Positions 51,261 through 62,692 of a stretch of 64,000 nt of DNA are shown in pieces; within the stretch, counting starts at the first letter, position 1, and every line of letters begins with the position of its first letter. Where the stretch lies: assembly GCF_011045095.1 (NCBI RefSeq), contig NZ_JAALDL010000001.1, forward strand, positions 1-64,000, in the 5' to 3' direction. The notes beneath the pieces are model-generated. The model was not told where the DNA came from and did no database searches. It saw only the letters and a program-made list of their open reading frames with translations. A program made the position numbers and the translations under genes. The DNA is from Grimontia sedimenti (GTDB lineage: Bacteria > Pseudomonadota > Gammaproteobacteria > Enterobacterales > Vibrionaceae).

Positions 51261-52625
51261 ATGCATGTAACAGATCTCAACCAAGGTGACTCGATCACTA
51301 AAACGTTCTGGCGATTCACCATTCCCGCAATTGCGGCGATGATCGTCAATGGTCTCTATCAGCTGGTGGACGGCATTTTCGTCGGCCACTACATTGGTGC
51401 GGAAGGGCTTGAAGCCATTAATATTGCTTGGCCTGTGATTGCCGTGGTGGGTGGTCTTGGATTGATGATTGGCATGGGGGCCGGCAGCCTAGTCTCCATC
51501 TATCGCGGTGAATCAAACCTTGCGAAGGCGCGAAGCGCTATGGTAACGGGCCTTGTGCTGACGGTCTTACTCGGTGCGTTGGCATCACTTTATCTTGTTT
51601 GCTTCGGCGGCTTTCTCGTTAACCTTCAAGGTGCTACCGGCATTGCCCACGGCTATGCCAATGATTATCTGACGGTATTTAAAATCGGCGCCGTGGCAAC
51701 GGTGGTGGCAGGTGCGTTGCCATTTCTTATCCGCAATGACGATAGCCCCTTTGTTGCTACAACGATGATGGTCGTCGGTGCTTTAACCAACATTGTGCTG
51801 GATTATCTGTTCATTGGTGTGCTGGGTTGGGCATTGCAAGGCGCTGCGGTTGCAACAGTATTGGCACAGTCCGTGAGTGTGCTGATAGGGCTGTTGTATT
51901 TGTGTTCTTCCCGTTCTTTCCTGGGCATTTTCCGCAACCCGCTTAAGTTCAGTTTTTCTGACGCAGGCCAGAGCTTGGTACTTGGCTGCTCTTCGCTAGT
52001 GATGTTCATGTATTACGGCGTGCTGGTGGGCTTTCATAACCGTTTGTTTGCGGAATACGGCACATCTGTCAGCGTGGCTGCGTTTGCTGTCGTGGGTTAT
52101 TTGATGACGCTCTATTACGTCGTTGCTGAGGGTATCGCAGAAGGTATGCAGCCGCAGGTGAGCTTCTATCATGGCGCGCAGTCTTACTCGAAGATAGTGA
52201 AGGTCGCGAAACTGGCCACTATGGTGTCACTGGTTGCTGGTTTTATTTGGCTGGCTGTACTGAACTTGTTCCCGGACTTTGTCATTGGCATGTTTAACGG
52301 CGGTAATGAAGCCCTGATTCAGGAAGCAACGTTAGGTATCAGGCTACACCTGTCAGCCATGTATCTTGATGGTTTGATTATTCTGGCTTCCATGTACTTC
52401 TTGTCCGTGGGTAAAGGCGCGAAATCGCTCAGTATCTCCGTTGCCAATATGCTGGTGCAGTTCCCATTCCTGTATGTGCTGCCGAAGTTCTATGGTCTTG
52501 AAGGTGTTTGGCTGGCAATGCCAATCTCAAACGTGGTGCTGGCCTCGGTGGTCATACCCTTGATGTGGCATGACATTCTGAAACAACGAAAAAAGCGGCC
52601 GGAACTACGTCCTGCCATTGCCTAA
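51261..52625 (+). CDS. MATE family multidrug efflux transporter
   Basis: About 454 residues from the ATG at 51261; an in-frame GTG at 51219 would add a hydrophobic leader without a ribosome site. Twelve hydrophobic segments in two halves, with the MATE pattern FTIPAIAAMIVNGLYQLVDGIFVGHYIGAEGLEAINIAWP at the start and the equivalent in the second half (GVLVGFHNRLFAEYGTSVSVAAFAVVGYL). It exports cationic drugs or metabolites in exchange for Na+ or H+. Probably regulated by the divergent LysR protein. Confidence 0.9.
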   Translation: MHVTDLNQGDSITKTFWRFTIPAIAAMIVNGLYQLVDGIFVGHYIGAEGLEAINIAWPVIAVVGGLGLMIGMGAGSLVSIYRGESNLAKARSAMVTGLVLTVLLGALASLYLVCFGGFLVNLQGATGIAHGYANDYLTVFKIGAVATVVAGALPFLIRNDDSPFVATTMMVVGALTNIVLDYLFIGVLGWALQGAAVATVLAQSVSVLIGLLYLCSSRSFLGIFRNPLKFSFSDAGQSLVLGCSSLVMFMYYGVLVGFHNRLFAEYGTSVSVAAFAVVGYLMTLYYVVAEGIAEGMQPQVSFYHGAQSYSKIVKVAKLATMVSLVAGFIWLAVLNLFPDFVIGMFNGGNEALIQEATLGIRLHLSAMYLDGLIILASMYFLSVGKGAKSLSISVANMLVQFPFLYVLPKFYGLEGVWLAMPISNVVLASVVIPLMWHDILKQRKKRPELRPAIA

Positions 52626-52650
52626 GGTTAACCGGCCGACAAGCAAAAAG

Positions 52651-52672
52651 TAGGGGAGCATTTGCTCCCCTA
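52651..52672. terminator. Bidirectional terminator
   Basis: TAGGGGAGC, ATTT loop, GCTCCCCTA; T-run on the minus side (CTTTTT). Separates the MATE and chemoreceptor genes. Confidence 0.88.
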
Positions 52673-52678
52673 AATGGT

Positions 52679-55585
52679 TTAAAACTCGTCCCATTCTATT
52701 TCATCATCATCGACGGTAGGTTTGGGCTTCGCTTTGGCTTTTTTCGGAACGACGGCTTTTTTGCGCGTCTTATTGAACTTGGGTGTTTTTACGGGCTCCT
52801 TGCTTTCATCGATGGTGAAAAACTCCATCATGGCGCTCATGTCATGAGCTTGTGAAAGCATGCTTTCACCAGCAGTGGCGGCTTCTTCCACCAATGCGGC
52901 GTTCTGCTGAGTCATGGTGTCCATGCGCGAAACGGCAACATTCACTTGCTCGATGCCGCTGCTTTGGTTTTGGGCGACCTCGCTGATTTCTGACATCTTG
53001 CTGCCCACTTCTTCCACCATGCTGAGGATTTCCTGCAAGGTATCGCCGGATTCGGCAACCAACATGGCACCGTCTTCGACCTTTTTATTGGTGTCTCGTA
53101 TCAGGTCTTTGATTTCTTTAGCAGCCTCGGCAGAACGTTGGGCTAGGCTTCGTACTTCCCCGGCTACCACAGCAAAGCCACGGCCTTGTTCACCAGCACG
53201 TGCAGCTTCTACGGCGGCATTGAGTGCGAGCAGGTTGGTTTGGAAAGCGATTTCGTCGATAACGCCAATGATGTCGGAAATCTTGTTACTGGCGCCACTG
53301 ATTTGATCCATCGCAGTGATGGTGCGCATCACAACATTGCCGCCTTCGCGTGCTTTCTCTACTGCCTCGTCGCTGAGCTTGTTGGCAGCAACGGCATTAT
53401 CAGCACTCTGCTTAACGGTCTCAGTCATGTTATCCATGCTGGCAGCCGTTTCCTGCAAAGACGTCGCTTGATCTTCCGTACGCTGACTTAAATCTCGGTT
53501 GCCTGAAGCAATTTCGTTCGAAGAGTTTGAGATAGTAGAGGAAGCCTGTCGGATGTTGCCAATCACTTGCGTTAAACGCTCAATTGTCGCGTTGGCATCA
53601 ATTTTCAGTTGGGCAAATCGGCCCTGATAGTCTTTGTCGATGCGCTTGGTGAGATCACCACGGGCCATAGCCCCCAGAATACCCTGCATATCTGCAAGCG
53701 CCGCATCAGTGTTGGTAGTGAGTCCATTCAGACCTTTTGCCAGATTCTTGTGGAAGCCACGCTTGTCCTCAAGCGATAACTGAATGGAGAAATCTCCCTT
53801 TGATGCGGCTTCCACCATTTGGTCTATTTCCCGCTCAATAGCAACTTCAGCCGTTCTGTCCTCCCATTCAATGACAGTGCCGATACGGTCACCGTTATCA
53901 TCGATGATCGGATTAGCGGAAATGGCCATCGTTCGGTTTCCTACAACAAGTTCTGTCCGATACTGTTCTTCCAAGTGGTCTAATAGACGGCGCTGGTGTG
54001 AAGGGTCTTTATGGAAAAAGTCGATGTTGTGACCCATGACATTTTCGGGGTTGAACTGAGGAATAACGGTGCCGAAATCTTCTTTAGCATCAGTCAGCAT
54101 TTTGGTGGCTGACTGGTTGATGTAGATGATGTCGTAATTGGCATCGGCAATCATGGTGTTGGTGGAAACATTATCCAGTGCTTGCCTAACCCGGGCATTC
54201 TCCTCAGCTTTATCTTTAGCTTCACATTCCAGTTTTGCTTTCGCTCGCTCGGACTCTTCAACGTTTTCCAGTGACGTGTTGGTGGCTTGTTTAATCGAGA
54301 GCAAGTCGCCTCTCAGGTCAGATTCAATGCGGTTGCTGAAGTCACCTTCCGCCAGACCTTCCATCACTTTCTTGATGTCTTCAATCGCATTTTGCGTACT
54401 GTCCATTAGGGTGTTAAAGGCGGCAGCAGACTGGCCGATTTCATCTCGGCTCGTGACATCGACCCGTGTTGAAAAATCACCTGAGGTGGCAACGTTTTCC
54501 AAGCTGTAAGTGAGCTTGAGGATAGGCCTTGTGAGTGAGCGAGTCACCACCATGGCGATGAGAGTAATGATGACAACACCCGCCAACAAGCCGAAACCGA
54601 TCAGCCATTTAAGTGCATCAACTTCGCTAAAAGCCTCGACACTATCGATTTCTGCAACCAGCGCCCAGGTCGTGTCTCCAAATTTAATCGGTGTGTAGGC
54701 CGTTAATACGGCGACTCCTCGGTAATCCTCTGCCACCTCAAAGGCGGTTTCACCCTTGAGCGTTTTCTCAGTGACATCCGTTTTGACGCTGCCTTTATCG
54801 GGATCGGCAAATGACGCCATCACGGAGTGGCTCTGGTCTGCCAGATACGAATCGGAACGCATCAAATAATCAGGGCCAACCAGAAATGTTTCGCCTGTTT
54901 CACCCATGCCTGTACGTTGCAGCATGATTTGGTTTATTTCATCAATGGATAGCTGGAGAACAGCGACGGCGAGGGTTTCACCTGCTAAGTCTGTGATTGG
55001 CGCGCCAATGAAAGCTGAAGGGTGATCGCTTTTGGCTGCGTATCTCTGGTAGTCCTGAACAGCCATGGTGTTATTGCTGATCACTTGGCGGTACAAAGTG
55101 GCGAGAGGGCTGTCTTTATAGTCCCCAAAATTCAGGTTTGTACCCAGATCTTTATCGCGGCGGGCGGAGAAAATGACATGGCCTGTTTTGGCCTGAATGA
55201 TATAAACATCTGAGTAGCCATAAACGTTCACAAAGTCATTCAGGGTTTTACCGCTGGACTGCCAGATTTCTTCGTATTCATAAGTGTCCGTATAAAATTC
55301 TTCATCGGCTTCGATTTCTTCATCGGCAGCATAGAAGGAGAGCAACTTCTGGATCTGTTTGGTGTCTTCACTGCCTGCAAGAATTCGGATGTCCTTCATG
55401 GCGCGTTCGAGGTAGGACTCGATTTGCGTTTTCTTGACCTCCCGCATACTGACAAGCTGAGCAAATGCCTGTTTATGCAGCGCATCACTGGATTTTACCA
55501 GCGCAAGGTAGCCCACGATTAATATGGGCAAAACGCCAATAAAGAGGAAGATAAGCAAGAGTTTTATCTTTAGCTTTCCAAACAT
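52679..55585 (-). CDS. Methyl-accepting chemotaxis protein with dCache sensor, PAS and C-terminal CheR tether
   Basis: 968 residues, long for the family. Membrane helix 1 at about 7-27; periplasmic double-Cache domain to about 325 ([45 protein letters not shown]); helix 2 ([17 protein letters not shown]); HAMP and a second HAMP-like unit; a PAS domain ([18 protein letters not shown]) and further HAMP-like units; then the highly conserved signalling hairpin ([36 protein letters not shown]). It ends in E-W-D-E-F, which resembles the W-x-x-F pentapeptide that tethers CheR/CheB. An orphan binding protein gene lies just upstream on the same strand. Confidence 0.96.
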   Translation of the reverse strand: MFGKLKIKLLLIFLFIGVLPILIVGYLALVKSSDALHKQAFAQLVSMREVKKTQIESYLERAMKDIRILAGSEDTKQIQKLLSFYAADEEIEADEEFYTDTYEYEEIWQSSGKTLNDFVNVYGYSDVYIIQAKTGHVIFSARRDKDLGTNLNFGDYKDSPLATLYRQVISNNTMAVQDYQRYAAKSDHPSAFIGAPITDLAGETLAVAVLQLSIDEINQIMLQRTGMGETGETFLVGPDYLMRSDSYLADQSHSVMASFADPDKGSVKTDVTEKTLKGETAFEVAEDYRGVAVLTAYTPIKFGDTTWALVAEIDSVEAFSEVDALKWLIGFGLLAGVVIITLIAMVVTRSLTRPILKLTYSLENVATSGDFSTRVDVTSRDEIGQSAAAFNTLMDSTQNAIEDIKKVMEGLAEGDFSNRIESDLRGDLLSIKQATNTSLENVEESERAKAKLECEAKDKAEENARVRQALDNVSTNTMIADANYDIIYINQSATKMLTDAKEDFGTVIPQFNPENVMGHNIDFFHKDPSHQRRLLDHLEEQYRTELVVGNRTMAISANPIIDDNGDRIGTVIEWEDRTAEVAIEREIDQMVEAASKGDFSIQLSLEDKRGFHKNLAKGLNGLTTNTDAALADMQGILGAMARGDLTKRIDKDYQGRFAQLKIDANATIERLTQVIGNIRQASSTISNSSNEIASGNRDLSQRTEDQATSLQETAASMDNMTETVKQSADNAVAANKLSDEAVEKAREGGNVVMRTITAMDQISGASNKISDIIGVIDEIAFQTNLLALNAAVEAARAGEQGRGFAVVAGEVRSLAQRSAEAAKEIKDLIRDTNKKVEDGAMLVAESGDTLQEILSMVEEVGSKMSEISEVAQNQSSGIEQVNVAVSRMDTMTQQNAALVEEAATAGESMLSQAHDMSAMMEFFTIDESKEPVKTPKFNKTRKKAVVPKKAKAKPKPTVDDDEIEWDEF

Positions 55586-55669
55586 CTGACACCCTTTTTA
55601 TTGTCGAGCAGGAAGCTCCGGCAAAGAAGCTTCCCTGTTTTTCGAGTATTCCACCGAAATGCGTTTTCG

Positions 55670-57232
55670 TTAGCGCACCGACCAGTGATTTGACGAAACC
55701 TCAATTTCCCAAAGCGGCATATTCGCCATCCTGTATGGGGTGTATGTCACTTCCTTGTTGACCGCCAGCACCTTGTTAGGGGTGGGAACGAACAGCATGT
55801 AGCCGCTGTTGTAGACGTGTCGCATGATCTTTTCCGCGACGCGGTCGAACTCTGGCGTGCCGACTGACTCTCTGAACATTTCGTCGATAAACCCGTCCAG
55901 CTTGCTATCAGGGAAGATGGTGCTCCAGTAGTTGTGTGTACGATAGACGAGGAACGCTGACCAAGGGTGGTTGTAGTACCAGTCGTCGTCACCCCACACC
56001 AGTAAATCCCACTCTTTGGTATTCTTTCTCGCGTTGGTTGCGAGCAGTTGTCCAAACACGTCCTTTTCACTGGATGTGATATCAAAGTTCAGCTTCACGC
56101 CGACTTTACGCAGATCGCGGTCGATACCTTTCCAGATGTACATGAAGCGGTCCTGGGTGTAGACATTCAGCTCCAGACCATCGAGCTTGGCCTTGAGGTC
56201 ATCACGGATAGATTTAGGATCCTGTACTTCTGAATAGGCTTTGAGGTTTTGGACCACCTTGTCGACGCCCGGATAAAGCGGAGCTGCCAACGTAGGTTTG
56301 ATCTGACCTTCGCCTCGGTAGTACTTGTTGAGGAGTCTTCGTTGGTCGATGGCTTTGTTTAGCGCGACGCGCACTTCCTCATCCATCAAACGTTCGTTGC
56401 CGTTTCTAAGATTCATGTGAATGGCAATGTTGTCGGTGGACGGCGCTGTGACCAGTTTTGAATAACGGGAATTGGATACCCGATCTTTCTCAGAGACCGG
56501 AATAGGCATGATATCCAACTGACCTTCTTTGTCGGAGGCCATCTCCAATGCCACCTTGCTATCCAGTTCGGTGTAAACCGTGACTGTTTCGATTTTCGGG
56601 TATTCAGGGTTCCAGTAGTTTGGATTCGCAACCAACACCGCTTTCGGTGTTTGCCTGTCGCCCTCGATGTAGCCTTCTTTAAGAATGTATGGACCTAAAC
56701 CATAAGGACCAGGCTCGGCGAGGTTAGGACAGGTTGGTTTGCCGTTCCAGCCGTATTTCTCAAGATAAGGTTGGGTGTAGAACTGAATCCAAATGGCATC
56801 ATTCAGGAACTGACCATATTTTTCTGTCAGGTGAAAGCGGACCGTGTAATCGTCAATTTTTTCTGCGCGGTCGAAAACGCGATCAATTTTGGTGAACAGG
56901 AAGGGCGCTTTTTTGAAGTATTCCATGTTCATAATGACCGCATCCGCATTAAACGGGCTGCCATCCTGAAATTTCACACCTTGGCGAAGATCGAACTCAT
57001 AGGTTTTATCGTCGATTTTTCGGTGCGCCACCGCCATATCATATTCCCACCCTTGCTCGTTATTTGCCGGACGCAACAGCGCGGCATTTATCGAGTGAGA
57101 AATATAAATGTACGGAAGGCTGGGAATAAACACTTTGAGGTGTGACCCTTTGACAGGCTCTGCCCACAGAGACATCGGAGCGAAAAGAGCGAGAATTAAC
57201 ATACCTTTCAAAAACGCTTTGACTGTCTTCAT
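55670..57232 (-). CDS. Extracellular solute-binding protein family 5 (peptide/opine type)
   Basis: 520 residues from the ATG at 57232, which has AAGG eight bases before it; a TTG at 57253 is also in frame. Signal peptide MKTVKAFLKGMLILALFAPMSLWA-E. The SBP_bac_5 core is plain: YEFDLRQGVKFQDGSPFNADAVIMNMEYFK, GLGPYILKEGYIEGDR, NPNYWNPEYPKIETVTV and LMDEEVRVALNKAIDQRRLL. No permease or ATPase is adjacent. The gene immediately downstream (84 bases, same strand) is the chemoreceptor, so the protein may deliver ligand to it. Ligand could be a peptide or other small molecule. Confidence 0.92.
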   Translation of the reverse strand: MKTVKAFLKGMLILALFAPMSLWAEPVKGSHLKVFIPSLPYIYISHSINAALLRPANNEQGWEYDMAVAHRKIDDKTYEFDLRQGVKFQDGSPFNADAVIMNMEYFKKAPFLFTKIDRVFDRAEKIDDYTVRFHLTEKYGQFLNDAIWIQFYTQPYLEKYGWNGKPTCPNLAEPGPYGLGPYILKEGYIEGDRQTPKAVLVANPNYWNPEYPKIETVTVYTELDSKVALEMASDKEGQLDIMPIPVSEKDRVSNSRYSKLVTAPSTDNIAIHMNLRNGNERLMDEEVRVALNKAIDQRRLLNKYYRGEGQIKPTLAAPLYPGVDKVVQNLKAYSEVQDPKSIRDDLKAKLDGLELNVYTQDRFMYIWKGIDRDLRKVGVKLNFDITSSEKDVFGQLLATNARKNTKEWDLLVWGDDDWYYNHPWSAFLVYRTHNYWSTIFPDSKLDGFIDEMFRESVGTPEFDRVAEKIMRHVYNSGYMLFVPTPNKVLAVNKEVTYTPYRMANMPLWEIEVSSNHWSVR

Positions 57233-57484
57233 TGCAACTACCTTGGCGTTCAAAAAATAAAATGTCGGGGCATCGGTGACCCAGACTGAATAATTGATTT
57301 ATCAATCAAAAGTGTAGTTAAGCTTTGCCTTAATTTAGAAGCATATGTCTCAATAAATCTCTATAAGTGAAATAACCCTATGAATATTATGAACTAATGT
57401 CTGTTTTAAACTTTACCCGTAGGCATTGACTTTATTAGCTAGGGCTAAGAGAGTAGGAGGGCAAATAACGACAAGGAGAAGGTT

Positions 57485-58009
57485 ATGAAAGTGCTTGCTT
57501 TCGCAGCGTCAAACAGCAAAACATCCATTAACAAACAACTCGTGAGTTACGCAGTAAGCTTGCTGGCAGATGCTGAAACCGAAGTGTTGGATCTGAATGA
57601 TTACGAAATGCCACTTTTCAGTGTGGATGTCGAACAGGAGCTGGGAAGCCCTGAAAAGGCACAGCAACTTTTTGCCAAAATCGGTGAAGCGGATGCGGTA
57701 GTGGTGTCTTTTGCTGAGCACAATGGCTCGTATTCAGCAGCATACAAAAACATCTTTGATTGGACTTCACGTATCAATCAAAAAGTGTTCCAAGGCAAGA
57801 AAATGGTACTGCTTTCAACCTCGCCGGGCCCAGGTGGTGCGAAGAATGTGTTGGCATCCGCAGCGACCTCAATTCCTCACTTCAATGGCGATGTAAAAGC
57901 GACGCTGTCTGTGCCTTCGTTCTACGATAATTTTGACGCAGAAGCTGGTAAGTTGAGTGATGAATCTTTAGATGCGCAACTCGCAGAAGCCATGGCTCAG
58001 TTAGGATAG
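57485..58009 (+). CDS. NAD(P)H-dependent FMN reductase (flavodoxin-like fold)
   Basis: 174 residues. The N-terminal AASNSKTSINKQL phosphate loop, FAEHNGSYSAAYKNIFDWTSR and the STSPGPGGAKNVLA stretch are the flavin-binding parts of the NADPH_FMN_red family (ChrR/azoreductase relatives). It reduces quinones, flavins or metals; the substrate is not defined. SD AAGGAG in front of the ATG. Monocistronic. Confidence 0.92.
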   Translation: MKVLAFAASNSKTSINKQLVSYAVSLLADAETEVLDLNDYEMPLFSVDVEQELGSPEKAQQLFAKIGEADAVVVSFAEHNGSYSAAYKNIFDWTSRINQKVFQGKKMVLLSTSPGPGGAKNVLASAATSIPHFNGDVKATLSVPSFYDNFDAEAGKLSDESLDAQLAEAMAQLG

Positions 58010-58336
58010 AAACTAAGCCTCTGAGTAGAAGGTCAACAGTTGTTACATTGTTGGCCTTTTTTTGTTTCCTCCTTGTTGTTTCCCTCCCCCAAATCTTTGC
58101 TCTGAGTCGATGTTTACTGGGCTCGTACAGGTTCCAGTAAGGAACCACTGGCATAATCAAAGCGGCATGGCCGCTGAGCGGCAAAAAGTGGTGAATTTAC
58201 GGGCAGTTGTACATATAACACCCAGTCCTTTCCACACAAAATAATCAAGTTCCGTCGAGCTATGCCTGCCCATGTGCTTTCTAATAATAACCATGATTTT
58301 TGCTCGACTTTTTAGGGTTGAGGGAAGGAGAAAACT
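58010..58336. other. Intergenic region before the RND pump genes
   Basis: Starts with the terminator at 58029-58065; the rest (58066-58336) shows no gene or clear operator. The pump's own regulator is not adjacent. Confidence 0.5.
58029..58065 (+). terminator. Terminator of the FMN reductase gene
   Basis: AAGGTCAACA, ten-base loop, TGTTGGCCTT (G-U pair), then seven T. Confidence 0.88.
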
Positions 58337-59458
58337 ATGATCAAACGGAAGTTGTTACTTCCAGCGCTGATTAGCGCAACGCTTCTGGCCGGTTGTGGCG
58401 GACAGGAAGCGCAGCAGAAGAATGCGTTCACCCCACTGGTTGCTGTTGAATCAGCAGAGTTGATTGATTACCAGCCTCAGAAAAGTTTTGTCGGTCGTAC
58501 TGAAGCGATGGAAGATGTTGGCATTGTTCCTCAGGTTTCAGGCTACCTGAAATCGCGCTACTTCAATGAAGGCGAAATGGTAAACACTGGTCAGCTTCTT
58601 TACCAAATTGATCCCTCTCTTTATGAAGCGAAAGTCGCCAGTGCAAAAGCCTCTGTCGCACAGGCAAAGGCAGGCGTGACCAATACCAACCTTGATTACG
58701 ATCGTGGACAGGATTTGTTGCCCCGTGGTGGTATCAGTCAGTCTGAATTTGACCGTTTAACCGCAGTGAAACTGCAGGCAGAAGCCGCACTTAAAGCCGC
58801 TGAAGCACAGCTTCAAGCGGCGGAAACTGACCTTTCGCACACCACCATTCGCGCGCCATTTACCGGCCGCATCAGTGAAAGCCGAGCAAGTATTGGTGAT
58901 CTGGTTTCGCCTTCAACGGGTGTATTGACGACCATCGTCAGCCTTGACCCAATGCAAGCTTCCTTCTCGATGAGTGAAAAAGACCGCCTGCAATCCGGTG
59001 CTGATCGAATGTCAGGCCTTGGCAAAGGTCGCAGTGGCGATGTGGAAGTCTGGCTGAAACTCGGCAAAGGCTTCGACTACGAACATGCGGGTCACCTTGA
59101 TTACCTGGGCAACCGTATCGACACCCAAACCGGTACTATCGCGCTTCGTGCCAAATTCCCTAACCCAGAGCACCGCCTGTTGCCAGGTCAGTACGTGGAA
59201 GTGATTGTGAAAGACAAGAACACCACGCCGACGCTGGTTATCCCGCGTTTGTCAGTACAAACCGACCTTGAAGGCGATTTCGTGATGGTGCTGAAAGAGG
59301 GCAACATCGTTGAGCGTCGAAACGTCGAGTTGGGTCCTCAAACCGAGCAAGGTGTGATTATTCGCGGTGGTCTGAATGATGGTGAGCAAGTGCTGACCAA
59401 AGGTCTGCAACGCGTGCGTAATGGCATGACTGTTCGCCTTGAAGGGCAAGGGGCGTAA
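58337..59458 (+). CDS. RND efflux pump periplasmic adaptor (membrane fusion lipoprotein)
   Basis: 373 residues with a lipobox L-A-G-C (Cys20), so it is anchored to the inner membrane. The order is the usual one: beta-barrel start (VESAELIDYQPQKSFVGRTEAMEDVGIVPQVSGYL), lipoyl half-motif YFNEGEMVNTGQLLYQID, a coiled-coil hairpin rich in Ala, Lys and Gln (about 100-165), the second lipoyl half (IRAPFTGRISESRASIGDLV), and the C-terminal barrel. It bridges the pump to an outer-membrane channel, which is not in this window. Next gene starts 7 bases downstream. Confidence 0.95.
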   Translation: MIKRKLLLPALISATLLAGCGGQEAQQKNAFTPLVAVESAELIDYQPQKSFVGRTEAMEDVGIVPQVSGYLKSRYFNEGEMVNTGQLLYQIDPSLYEAKVASAKASVAQAKAGVTNTNLDYDRGQDLLPRGGISQSEFDRLTAVKLQAEAALKAAEAQLQAAETDLSHTTIRAPFTGRISESRASIGDLVSPSTGVLTTIVSLDPMQASFSMSEKDRLQSGADRMSGLGKGRSGDVEVWLKLGKGFDYEHAGHLDYLGNRIDTQTGTIALRAKFPNPEHRLLPGQYVEVIVKDKNTTPTLVIPRLSVQTDLEGDFVMVLKEGNIVERRNVELGPQTEQGVIIRGGLNDGEQVLTKGLQRVRNGMTVRLEGQGA

Positions 59459-59464
59459 CCGAAT

Positions 59465-62400
59465 ATGTTGAGTCGCTTTTTTATCCAGCGCCCTAAGTTT
59501 GCGCTGGTGATATCTATTATTCTGACGCTCGCAGGTGCAATCGCATTGCTTAATCTGCCAGTGGCGGAATATCCGCGCATTAGCCCGCCTTCAGTGAGCG
59601 TGACCGCGGTGTATTCCGGTGCGAGTGCAGAAGTCGTTGAACAGGCCATCGCCGACCCGATAGAAACCTCGGTCAACGGCGTGGAAAACATGATCTACAT
59701 GTCTTCCAAGAGTGCGAACGATGGCTCCTACAACCTGAACGTGACGTTCGATATCGGCACTGACCCAGACATGGCGCAGGTGAACGTGCAGAACCGTGTG
59801 GCGCAGATTGAATCAAAGTTGCCACCGGAAGTGCGTCAGGTCGGTGTGACGGTGAAAAAACGTTCCCCAGACCTTCTGATGGTTCTGAACTTCTACTCGC
59901 CAGAAGGCAAGTACGATGATCAGTTTCTGGTGAACTACATCAACCTGAACATCAAAGATCAGATCGCGCGTGTTAAAGGCATCAGTGAGGTGAACGTGCT
60001 GGGTGGCGGTGAATACGCGATGCGTGTTTGGCTAAACCCAGAGAAGATGGCGAATCTCGGTATCACCACCTCTGATGTGCGTTCGGTGCTTTCTGAGCAA
60101 AACGTTCAGGTGGCTGCCGGTGACATCGGCGCGCCGCCATTCAACAACGCACAGGAAATGACCTTCAAGCTGGTCACCAAAGGCCGCTTAGGCTCGGTGG
60201 AAGAGTTCGAAGAAGTAGTTGTCCGAGCGAACCCAGACGGCTCTATGGTGTACCTGAAAGACATCGCAGAAGTTTCGCTGGGCAAGAAGTTCTACACAGG
60301 TAATGGTCAGTTCCGCGACCAACCGGCTTCTATCGTTATCCTGAACCTGCAATCTGACGCAAACGCGCTGGAAAGTGGTGGTTTGGTGATGGATCGTCTG
60401 GAGCAGCTTTCGCAGAACTTCCCAGAAGGCATGACCTACGAAACCAGTTACGACACCACACTGTTTGTTGCTGAGTCCATCAAGGGCGTAGTGAAAACGC
60501 TGGTGGAAGCGGTGCTTCTGGTTATCGCGGTTACCTACCTTTTCCTCGGTAGTTTCCGCTCAACACTGATCCCAGTTGTGGCGATTCCGGTTTCCCTGAT
60601 TGGTACCTTTGCTGTCATGTTGGCAGCCGGCTTTACCATCAACACCGTGACCCTGTTTGGTCTTATCCTCGCTATCGGTATTGTGGTGGATGACGCCATT
60701 CTGGTTATCGAAAATGTTGATACCAACATGGCGAAAGACCCATCCCTTACCCCGCGTCAGGCAACCCTGCTGGCGATGAAAGAGGTAACGGGTCCAATTA
60801 TCACTTCCACACTGGTATTGCTGGCGGTGTTCCTGCCGGTTGCGATGCTGCCGGGTATCACGGGCATCATGTACCGCCAGTTCGCGCTGACCATCTGTAT
60901 TTCGGTACTGATTTCGTCCATCAACGCACTGACATTGTCTCCGGCCATGTGTTCGCTGGTGCTGCGTCAAGGCGGCGACAACCACGCGCGCTGGTTCAAG
61001 GCATTCAACAATGGCCTTGAGAAAGTAACGAACAAATACGGTGCAGCGGCGGGCTTCCTTGTCCGTAAAACCGCGGTGCTGGGTGTGTTGTTTGTAGTCG
61101 CAGTCAGTGCTGCAGGCTACTTCGCGAAAACCACCTCGACCGGTTTCGTGCCTCAGGAAGATAAGGGCGTAATGCTGATTAACGTTCAGTTGCCGGATGC
61201 CGCTTCTCTGTCCCGTACCGAAGAAGTGACCCGTAAGCTGGGTGAAATCGTAACATCGGAGCCGGGCGTAGATGGCGCGACCGTCGCGAACGGTTATGCG
61301 TTCCTGACCGGTGCGGCGGCATCTAACGGTGCGTCGATGTTCGTGAAGCTGAAAGACTGGGAAACCCGTCAGGCGTTGGATGGCGATCATTCCTCGTTCG
61401 ACATCATTAACCGCATTAACGTGAAAGCGGCGATGCAGTTGCCAGAGGCGATCATCTTTGCGATGGGTCCTCCAGCGGTGCCAGGCATGGGTCCTGCTTC
61501 AGGCTTCGAGTTTGTACTTGAAGATACCCTAGGCCGTAGCCGTGGCGATCTGGCGATGGTGATGCAGCAACTGATGCAGAAAGCCAACGAACAGCCGGAA
61601 ATCGCGCGTACCTTCAGTACGTTCCGCGCAAACGTACCGCACTTCTACATCGACATTGATCGTGAGAAAGCGAAACAACTAGGCATTCCGCTCTCTGAAA
61701 TCTTCACCACACTACAGGGCAACCTGGCAGGTATGTATGTGAATGATTTCAGCCTGTTCGGTAAAAACTACCGCGTGACGATTCAGGCAGATGGTGATTA
61801 CCGAAACGATCTGGACTCCATGGGACGCTTCCACGTGCGTTCAACGTCGGGCCAGATGATCCCACTCAGCACTCTGATTGATGTTGAGCAGGTGTTTGAG
61901 CCAGACGTCGCATGGCGTTACAACATGTACCGTTCAGCGGTGATTCAAGGCTCGCCGGCGCCGGGTTACTCATCCGGAGACGCGATTGCTGCGATGGAGC
62001 GTGTTGCCGCAGAAATGCTGCCACAGGGCTACCAGTACGAATGGACAGGCATGGCTTACCAAGAGAAACAAGCAGGTAACCTGGCTATCTACGCGTTCGC
62101 ACTGGCACTGATCTTTATCTATCTGTTCATGGTGGCGCAGTATGAGAGTTGGAGCATTCCGCTGGCAATTATCCTGGTGGTTCCGGTGGCAACGCTGGGC
62201 TCCTTCCTGGCGCTGGCAATGACAGGCACACCGCTCAACCTGTACGCACAGATTGGTCTGGTTCTGTTGATTGCATTGGCAGCGAAGAACGCCATCCTGA
62301 TTGTGGAATTTGGTAAGAACGAGCGTGAACAGAATGAACTGCCGATTGATAAGGCGGCTGTGATGGGCGGTAAGCTGCGCTTCCGCGCGGTGAACATGAC

Positions 62401-62614
62401 GTCCTGGTCATTCATTCTGGGTATTCTGCCGCTGATCTTCGCAAGCGGTGCAGGGCACATCAGCCAGAACTCACTGGGTATCTCGCTGACAGGCGGTCTG
62501 CTCTGTGTGCTGCTGGCCGGTACCTTCCTGATCCCTGGATTCTTCGCACTCATCCAGAGGTTGCGTGAGAAGCACCACGGCGGTTCGACCAAATTGGTAG
62601 AACTCGAAGACTGA
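59465..62614 (+). CDS. RND family efflux pump permease (HAE1 type)
   Basis: 1049 residues, standard for AcrB-like trimeric proton-driven pumps. Motifs: [28 protein letters not shown] at the start, the TM4 proton-relay [13 protein letters not shown] (two Asp), the substrate-binding porter domains, and the TM10 stretch [20 protein letters not shown] with the relay Lys. It exports hydrophobic compounds together with the adaptor upstream. Codon usage looks more biased (GTG/CTG/GAC-rich) than in its neighbours, which may indicate good expression. Substrate not predictable. Confidence 0.96.
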   Translation: MLSRFFIQRPKFALVISIILTLAGAIALLNLPVAEYPRISPPSVSVTAVYSGASAEVVEQAIADPIETSVNGVENMIYMSSKSANDGSYNLNVTFDIGTDPDMAQVNVQNRVAQIESKLPPEVRQVGVTVKKRSPDLLMVLNFYSPEGKYDDQFLVNYINLNIKDQIARVKGISEVNVLGGGEYAMRVWLNPEKMANLGITTSDVRSVLSEQNVQVAAGDIGAPPFNNAQEMTFKLVTKGRLGSVEEFEEVVVRANPDGSMVYLKDIAEVSLGKKFYTGNGQFRDQPASIVILNLQSDANALESGGLVMDRLEQLSQNFPEGMTYETSYDTTLFVAESIKGVVKTLVEAVLLVIAVTYLFLGSFRSTLIPVVAIPVSLIGTFAVMLAAGFTINTVTLFGLILAIGIVVDDAILVIENVDTNMAKDPSLTPRQATLLAMKEVTGPIITSTLVLLAVFLPVAMLPGITGIMYRQFALTICISVLISSINALTLSPAMCSLVLRQGGDNHARWFKAFNNGLEKVTNKYGAAAGFLVRKTAVLGVLFVVAVSAAGYFAKTTSTGFVPQEDKGVMLINVQLPDAASLSRTEEVTRKLGEIVTSEPGVDGATVANGYAFLTGAAASNGASMFVKLKDWETRQALDGDHSSFDIINRINVKAAMQLPEAIIFAMGPPAVPGMGPASGFEFVLEDTLGRSRGDLAMVMQQLMQKANEQPEIARTFSTFRANVPHFYIDIDREKAKQLGIPLSEIFTTLQGNLAGMYVNDFSLFGKNYRVTIQADGDYRNDLDSMGRFHVRSTSGQMIPLSTLIDVEQVFEPDVAWRYNMYRSAVIQGSPAPGYSSGDAIAAMERVAAEMLPQGYQYEWTGMAYQEKQAGNLAIYAFALALIFIYLFMVAQYESWSIPLAIILVVPVATLGSFLALAMTGTPLNLYAQIGLVLLIALAAKNAILIVEFGKNEREQNELPIDKAAVMGGKLRFRAVNMTSWSFILGILPLIFASGAGHISQNSLGISLTGGLLCVLLAGTFLIPGFFALIQRLREKHHGGSTKLVELED

Positions 62615-62630
62615 TTCTCCGTACGAACAA

Positions 62631-62660
62631 GAAAGGCACCTTCGGGTGCCTTTTCTTTTT
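62631..62660. terminator. Terminator of the RND operon
   Basis: GAAAGGCACC, TTCG loop, GGTGCCTTTTC, then TTTTT. Confidence 0.94.
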
Positions 62661-62692
62661 GTGTGAGTTCAGGTGCTATCATTATGAACTTC

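Noticed and set aside
60560-61390. 276-residue frame opposite the RND permease
   Set aside because: Antisense to a clear 1049-residue pump gene; no recognisable domain.
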